A stretch of 64,000 bases of DNA, taken from positions 6,574,038-6,638,037 of the forward strand of contig NZ_JACHIR010000001.1 of assembly GCF_014203355.1 (NCBI RefSeq). The letters are read 5' to 3'. Positions within the stretch are counted from its first letter, which is position 1. Each line of letters begins with the position of its first letter. Below are positions 59,925-64,000 of this stretch, piece by piece. A program made the translations under genes and the position numbers. Under the pieces are notes generated by a model. The model saw only the letters and a program-made list of their open reading frames with translations, was not told where the DNA came from and did not search any database. The stretch comes from Kutzneria kofuensis (GTDB lineage Bacteria; Actinomycetota; Actinomycetes; Mycobacteriales; Pseudonocardiaceae).

Positions 59925-61064
59925 ATGAGTCACGGCTGGACGGGCCGACGGGGCCCGCTGGTGGCCGAGTGCGTCGCGCTCGGCCTGCTGTTGGCCGTGG
60001 ACATCGCGTGGGCGGTGCACGCCGGAGTGCCGACCGGTTTGGTGAGCACGACGGCGTTCGACCTCGTGCCGGGCCAGTCGACGGCGGTGGCCGTGTTGGC
60101 GTTGCTGCGCAGGCGTTTCCCGAACCGCGTTTTGCTGCTCGGCTGCGTGGTGGCGGCGCTTTCCCTGGTCGGCACAGGGGCGTTGGTGATCTCGGCGGCG
60201 CTGGGCCAGCCACTGCCGGTGCAACTCGGCCTCACGGAGCTGTTGGCGCTGGCGCTGCTCGTCGGCTCGGCCAGCCGGCGGCTGGCGCCGGTGCCGGCCG
60301 GGACAGTCGTCGTCGCGGGCGCGGTGGCGATGATCGCGCAGGCGCTGTTCCGTTACGGCCTCGGCGGGCTGCCGGCGGTGCCGGCGGCCGTGGTGTGGGG
60401 TGGCGCGGTCGCCATCGGGCTGCTGCTGCGGGACGCGGATTCCCGGCGCCGCAGCGCCTTGACCGAGGTCCGCACCGGCGAACGTCTGCTGCTCGCCCGT
60501 GAGCTGCACGATCTGGTGGCGCATCACATCACCGGCGTCGTCGTGCTGGCGCAGGCCGGCCGCCGGGTCGCGCCCGAGCGTGCGGAGGTGTTCGGCGAGA
60601 TCGAGCAGGCCGGCGCCGACGCGCTGGCCGCGATGCGTCGGCTGGTCGGCATGCTCCGCACGGACGGCGAGCTCGGCGCCGCACCGAGCGGCCTGCTCGA
60701 CGCCGTGAAGCAAGCGGTGCCGCCGGATGCGACGTTGACCGTCCAAGATGGACTGGACGTGCTCGCCGTGACACCGGAGGCCGCGACCACCGTGCACCGG
60801 GTGATCATGGAGTCGGTGACGAACGCGCGCCGGCACGCACCGCAGGCCCGGGAGATCGATGTGGACGTTCGGGTGGACGGCGACTGGCTGGTGGTCGAGG
60901 TCGTCAACGACGGCGTGCGGTCCGCGCCGGCGGGCGACCGCGGCTACGGCCTGGTCGGCATGGCGGAGCGAGTGGACGCGCTGGGCGGTAGTGTGCTGGC
61001 CGGCGCGGCGCCGGGACAGCGCTGGCGGGTGTCCGCGCGACTGCCACTGGGGAGGACCGTGTGA
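59925..61064 (+). CDS. Sensor histidine kinase, HisKA_3/NarX type
   Basis: A 379-residue kinase. About five hydrophobic segments (residues 12-170) form the membrane sensor, followed by a HisKA_3 dimerisation domain with phospho-acceptor His195 in ARELHDLVAHHITGVV and a HATPase_c domain with VIMESVTNARRHAP (N box) and GYGLVGMAERVDALGG. Partner of the response regulator that overlaps it by 4 nt. The signal is unknown. Confidence 0.93.
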   Translation: MSHGWTGRRGPLVAECVALGLLLAVDIAWAVHAGVPTGLVSTTAFDLVPGQSTAVAVLALLRRRFPNRVLLLGCVVAALSLVGTGALVISAALGQPLPVQLGLTELLALALLVGSASRRLAPVPAGTVVVAGAVAMIAQALFRYGLGGLPAVPAAVVWGGAVAIGLLLRDADSRRRSALTEVRTGERLLLARELHDLVAHHITGVVVLAQAGRRVAPERAEVFGEIEQAGADALAAMRRLVGMLRTDGELGAAPSGLLDAVKQAVPPDATLTVQDGLDVLAVTPEAATTVHRVIMESVTNARRHAPQAREIDVDVRVDGDWLVVEVVNDGVRSAPAGDRGYGLVGMAERVDALGGSVLAGAAPGQRWRVSARLPLGRTV

Positions 61065-61705
61065 GCCTGCGGGTCCTGGTCGCCGACGACCAGGCCATGG
61101 TGCGGACCGGTTTCCGGCTGATCCTCAACGGGGAGCCGGACATCAAGGTCGTCGGCGAGGCCGCGGACGGCCGGCAGGCCGTGACGCTGGCCCGCCACCT
61201 GCGCCCGGACGTCACCCTGATGGACATCAAGATGCCCATGGTCGACGGCATCCAGGCCACCCGGCTGCTGGCCGGCCCGGACGTGCCGAACCCGCTGCGG
61301 GTCGTCGTCGTCACCACCTTCGACCTGGACGAGAACGTGCACGCCGCGCTGCGGGCCGGGGCCTGCGGCTTCCTGCTCAAGGACGCCGGGCCCGCGCTGC
61401 TGATCGAGGCCGTGCGCGCGGCCGCCAACGGCGAGTCGCTGGTGTCTCCGGCCGTCACCACCCGTCTGCTGGCCCACTTCGCCGGCCCGCGGTCCGAGCG
61501 CAAGCCGCTGGAACCGTTGACGGAGCGGGAGTTCGACGTCGTCCGGCTGGTCGCCCGCGGCCGCACCAACGCCGAGATCGCGGAGGAACTGGTGATCTCC
61601 CTGTCCACGGTGAAGACGCATCTGGGCGCGGTGCAACGGAAGTTGGCGGCACGCAACCGCACCGAGGTGGCGATCTGGGCGTGGGAAACGGGAGCGGTGC
61701 GTTAG
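61061..61705 (+). CDS. NarL-type response regulator
   Basis: A 214-residue regulator. The receiver has ADDQAMVR, phospho-Asp55 in LMDIKMP, Thr in VVTTFD and Lys in GFLLKD, all intact. The LuxR helix-turn-helix is PLTEREFDVVRLVARGRTNA, then STVKTHLGAVQRKLAARNRT. Encoded directly after its kinase; the likely target is the VC0807-like membrane gene downstream or its own operon. Confidence 0.95.
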   Translation: MSLRVLVADDQAMVRTGFRLILNGEPDIKVVGEAADGRQAVTLARHLRPDVTLMDIKMPMVDGIQATRLLAGPDVPNPLRVVVVTTFDLDENVHAALRAGACGFLLKDAGPALLIEAVRAAANGESLVSPAVTTRLLAHFAGPRSERKPLEPLTEREFDVVRLVARGRTNAEIAEELVISLSTVKTHLGAVQRKLAARNRTEVAIWAWETGAVR

Positions 61706-61882
61706 GGCGAGACGCCCCGAGTGGGGGATGTCGGATTCCCGGGTGGCCGCCCTGCCGGAGGACGGGCCTCGACCCCAGGGTTGAGACCGACCTCCACCCG
61801 GCTTCCATCCGGGAGCCGACGCAACGCCATCCCGGTCGGCGCGACGCTGGACGGCGTCGAAACCGACTTGGGGAGGAAGACG

Positions 61883-62485
61883 ATGTCCACGCCGCAACCC
61901 GTCCAGCTGCGCAGGTTCCTGCCGAGCATCGCGCTCAACGCCGTGGTGCCGTTGGTGGTCTACACGCTGGTGCGGCCCTACTTCGCCGACGACGTCACCG
62001 CACTGATCATCGCCGGCGCCATCCCGTTGCTGGTGACCATGGTCGGCTTCGTCGTGCGCCGCAAGCTGGACGTCGTCGGCGTCATCTCGGTCGTCGGCTT
62101 CGTGGTCGCCGTCGCCGCCCAGCTGTTCACCGGCGGCGGTGACGGCCTGATCGTCAAGGTGCAGGGCGTGATCGTCACCGGCCCGATCGGCGTGCTCTTC
62201 CTGTTGTCGGTCCTGATCGGCCGCCCGCTGGTCGGCGTGATCTTCCAGTTCCTGGCCCGCCGCAACCCCGCCCTGCGGGTCCCCACCAAGGGCCGCGCCA
62301 CCGCGCTCACCCTCGTCTTCGGCGGGATGTTCACGCTGCACGCCGTCGTCGCCGTCGCGCTTGCCCTGACCCTGCCGACCCCGGTGTTCCTGGCCGTCTC
62401 CAACCCGATCGGCCTGGGCATCATCGCCGCCGGCCTCGCCACGGTCTTCCTGCTCCGCCGGAAGTGGCACGCGCAGGCGGCCTGA
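61883..62485 (+). CDS. VC0807-like integral membrane protein
   Basis: A 200-residue protein with five to six hydrophobic segments. FLPSIALNAVVPLVVYTLVR and VRRKLDVVGVISVVGFVVAV resemble the VC0807 family, whose function is unknown. ATG 61883 has GGGGAGGAAG upstream, a strong site. A 177-nt gap separates it from the response regulator. The class is inferred from layout and a few words only. Confidence 0.75.
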   Translation: MSTPQPVQLRRFLPSIALNAVVPLVVYTLVRPYFADDVTALIIAGAIPLLVTMVGFVVRRKLDVVGVISVVGFVVAVAAQLFTGGGDGLIVKVQGVIVTGPIGVLFLLSVLIGRPLVGVIFQFLARRNPALRVPTKGRATALTLVFGGMFTLHAVVAVALALTLPTPVFLAVSNPIGLGIIAAGLATVFLLRRKWHAQAA

Positions 62486-62488
62486 CCG

Positions 62489-62944
62489 TCAGCCCAGCAG
62501 TCGCAACCCGCCGACCAGCTTGTCCACGACGTTGCGCGGGCCGACCAGGCTGATCGCGTAGTAGCTCAACTCCTCGGACTTGGCCAGGGTGTCCAGGTAG
62601 TCCTGGTACACCCGGCTGGTCTGGGCCGGTTCCGGCATGTCGACGACGTGCACGCCGACCTTGCCGATCGCCTTGGCCCGCACCGATGCGACCTTCTCGC
62701 GGTCGGCGGCCAGGATCGAGCAGCCGGTCCACGGCAGGCCGGGGTGGAACTGGCCGACGGCGTCCGCGCCGCCCGGGCCGAGCAGGGTGGGGATGGAGTT
62801 GCCGACGGCGGCGGCGAGACAGCCGACGGCGTTGGCGATCAGGCCGGGGTTGAGGTCGCGGTCCACGACCATCACCCACTTGAGCCGGGCCTCCCGGGTG
62901 GAGCGGTCGATGCGGATCTCGTCGGGGGCGAACGCGGGCAGCAT
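62489..62944 (-). CDS. DUF2000-family protein
   Basis: A 151-residue protein: WVMVVDRDLNPGLIANAVGC, HPGLPWTGCSILAADREKVA, EPAQTSRVYQDYLDTLAKSE and GPRNVVDKLVGGLRLL at the end match DUF2000. The family resembles peptidyl-tRNA hydrolase II in fold; its role is unknown. Divergent from an Lrp gene, and DUF2000-Lrp pairs recur in bacteria, so it is likely the main Lrp target. ATG 62944. Confidence 0.87.
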   Translation of the reverse strand: MLPAFAPDEIRIDRSTREARLKWVMVVDRDLNPGLIANAVGCLAAAVGNSIPTLLGPGGADAVGQFHPGLPWTGCSILAADREKVASVRAKAIGKVGVHVVDMPEPAQTSRVYQDYLDTLAKSEELSYYAISLVGPRNVVDKLVGGLRLLG

Positions 62945-63014
62945 GCCGGAAGCTCCTCATGGTGTGCGGTAGATGGCCGAGATGCTAGGCGGAGTCACCA
63001 GCAGATACCATGAG

Positions 63015-63033
63015 TGCCGAATTTCGTTCGGCA
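63015..63033. promoter_or_regulatory. Lrp operator candidate
   Basis: TGCCGAATTTCGTTCGGCA is a perfect inverted repeat (7-bp arms, 5-nt centre) 18 nt before the Lrp start and 71 nt from the DUF2000 start, typical of an Lrp/AsnC autoregulatory site. Confidence 0.65.
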
Positions 63034-63050
63034 AAGGGGCTGATTTGGGG

Positions 63051-63545
63051 ATGTTGGACGAACTTGATGAGGCGCTCCTGCTGGCCTTGCAGCACGATGC
63101 ACGGCAGACCAACCGCGACCTGGCCGCCGCCACCGGGGTGTCGCCGTCGACGTCGTTGGAGCGAGTGCGGGGTCTGCGGGAACGAGGCGTGATCAAGGGC
63201 TACCTGGTCGACGTCGACCTGCCCTCGATCGGCCGCGGCGTGCAGGCGCTGATCGCGGTCCGGATCCGGCCGCCGTCGCGCCGGCACATCGAGGCGTTCC
63301 GGCAGTGGGTGTCCCGCCTGCCGGAGACGATCGGGGTCTTCGTCGTCTCCGGCAGCGAGGACTTCCTGATCCACGTGGCGGTGCCGGACAACAACAGCCT
63401 CTACAGCTTCGTCATCGACCGGCTGACCGAGCGCCCCGAGGTCGCGGACGTGCGCACCAGCGTGGTGTACGAGCACATCCGCAACCCGAGGATCACCCCG
63501 GCTGGTGCGAACCCGTCATCAGCGCCCCCAGGTCCTCGGGCCTGA
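63051..63545 (+). CDS. Lrp/AsnC-family regulator
   Basis: A 164-residue regulator. N-terminal helix-turn-helix LDEALLLALQHDARQTNRDL and VSPSTSLERVRGLRERGVIK, then the RAM/ligand domain (VQALIAVRIRPPSRRHIEAF, VFVVSGSEDFLIHVAVPDNN). ATG 63051 is the likely start; TTG 63045 has the better ribosome spacing (AAGGGG). Ligand is probably an amino acid. It controls the divergent DUF2000 gene. The 3' end overlaps the convergent dioxygenase-like gene by 53 nt. Confidence 0.9.
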   Translation: MLDELDEALLLALQHDARQTNRDLAAATGVSPSTSLERVRGLRERGVIKGYLVDVDLPSIGRGVQALIAVRIRPPSRRHIEAFRQWVSRLPETIGVFVVSGSEDFLIHVAVPDNNSLYSFVIDRLTERPEVADVRTSVVYEHIRNPRITPAGANPSSAPPGPRA

Positions 63546-64000
63546 TGAACGACGGCGGGGGCGGCGGGCCCCAGTTGAACAGGCCCCGCGCGCCCTCCAG
63601 CACCTCCGGCCGCCACAGCGCGTCCTCGACGATGCAGTCCATGTCGGAGTAGTACTCCGAGAAGTTGCCGGCGGGATCCTTGAGGTACCAGAAGAAGTTC
63701 GAGCCGGCGTGGTGCCGGCCGAGCCCCCACACGTGCCGCTCGGGGTGCTCCTCCAGCATCGCGGTGGCGCCGCGGCCGACCTCGTCGATGTCGTCGACCT
63801 GCCACGAGCTGTGGTGCATGTACGTGACGGGCGCGTTCATCACCAGCACGTTGTGGTGGTCGGTGGAGCAGCGCAGGAACGCGCCCTCGTCCTTGACCTC
63901 GTCGCTGAGCCTGAAGCCGAGGCCGTCGGCGAAGAACCGGCGTGTGGTCGGGTAGTCGGTCGAGCCGATCACCACGTGCCCGAGCTTGCGCGGCCGGACC
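63493..64000 (-). CDS. Extradiol dioxygenase-like VOC protein, truncated by the window edge
   Basis: About 169 residues are visible, open to the right edge. LGHVVIGSTDYPTTRRFFAD begins a VOC/extradiol repeat; HHSSWQVDDIDEVGRGATAM and NFFWYLKDPAGNFSEYYSDM carry the His and Glu metal ligands. This matches the catalytic C-terminal half of catechol 2,3-dioxygenase-type enzymes; the N-terminal half is outside the window. It would cleave an aromatic diol next to the ring hydroxyls. Its end overlaps the lrp gene in antisense. Confidence 0.8.
   Translation of the reverse strand, partial: VRPRKLGHVVIGSTDYPTTRRFFADGLGFRLSDEVKDEGAFLRCSTDHHNVLVMNAPVTYMHHSSWQVDDIDEVGRGATAMLEEHPERHVWGLGRHHAGSNFFWYLKDPAGNFSEYYSDMDCIVEDALWRPEVLEGARGLFNWGPPPPPSFIRPEDLGALMTGSHQPG

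Overview
The window is high-GC actinobacterial chromosome. Gene families and order point to the Pseudonocardiaceae/Mycobacteriales side of the phylum: steA-steB-pyrG-Nudix, xerD-parA-scpA-scpB-rluB and cmk-(acyltransferase)-der follow the order known from Mycobacterium tuberculosis (Rv1697 to Rv1713). GTG starts, 4-nt stop/start overlaps and -10 boxes 5-7 nt before the start codon (leaderless genes) are frequent. I see no rRNA, tRNA, CRISPR array, insertion sequence or prophage. Genus-level identity (for example Kutzneria, Amycolatopsis, Saccharothrix) is a guess.

Layout. 0-1.3 kb: left-truncated LAL/LuxR-type ATPase regulator (-). 1.5-6.1 kb: core operon steA, steB, pyrG, Nudix. 6.1-12.5 kb: accessory insert with an APH-like kinase, GAF-ANTAR regulator, deazaflavin-type nitroreductase, MFS exporter, a 26-residue peptide ORF and two tail-to-tail GGDEF membrane proteins. 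12.9-17.7 kb: core operon xerD (apparent CTG start), parA, RHH protein, scpA, scpB, rluB. 17.7-31.1 kb: second accessory insert with MarR+MFS, methyltransferase, AraC and a divergent frameshifted zinc-type oxidoreductase, two large tandem SARP-NB-ARC-TPR regulators sharing an upstream element, epoxide hydrolase, DUF1015 protein and AroH chorismate mutase. 31.3-34.1 kb: cmk, PlsC-type acyltransferase, der. 34.1-38.0 kb: degenerate response regulator, TetR and a complete P450-ferredoxin-ferredoxin reductase set. 38.0-40.4 kb: VOC protein, CmtR-like metal sensor, CDF exporter, RNase Z. 40.5-50.9 kb: secreted glycan-degradation locus: a GH99-CBM32-GH3-PA14 fusion, a large GH3 enzyme, a divergent ROK repressor and a ThuA-ricin protein. 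51-64 kb: mixed accessory genes, including a deleted DUF1772 pseudogene, nucleotidyltransferase, class C-type esterase, an atypical P450 opposite an enlarged TetR, DUF1152, GNAT, a frameshifted methyltransferase, PanE-CGNR, a two-component system, DUF2000 with a divergent Lrp, and a right-truncated extradiol-dioxygenase-like protein.

How the genes work together. The core blocks cover cell-envelope/division proteins (SteA/SteB), CTP and CMP metabolism, chromosome resolution and condensation (XerD, ParA, ScpAB), rRNA modification and ribosome assembly (RluB-type, Der). The most distinctive locus is at 40.5-50.9 kb: secreted enzymes predicted to cut alpha-mannoside and beta-linked glycans lie next to a sugar-sensing ROK repressor. 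Other points of interest are two dispersed palindromes between convergent genes, a 19-bp direct repeat at the end of the metal-sensor gene and the start of the exporter gene, a 50-bp tandem duplication that creates an out-of-frame start in front of a TetR gene, and two C-terminal frameshifts.
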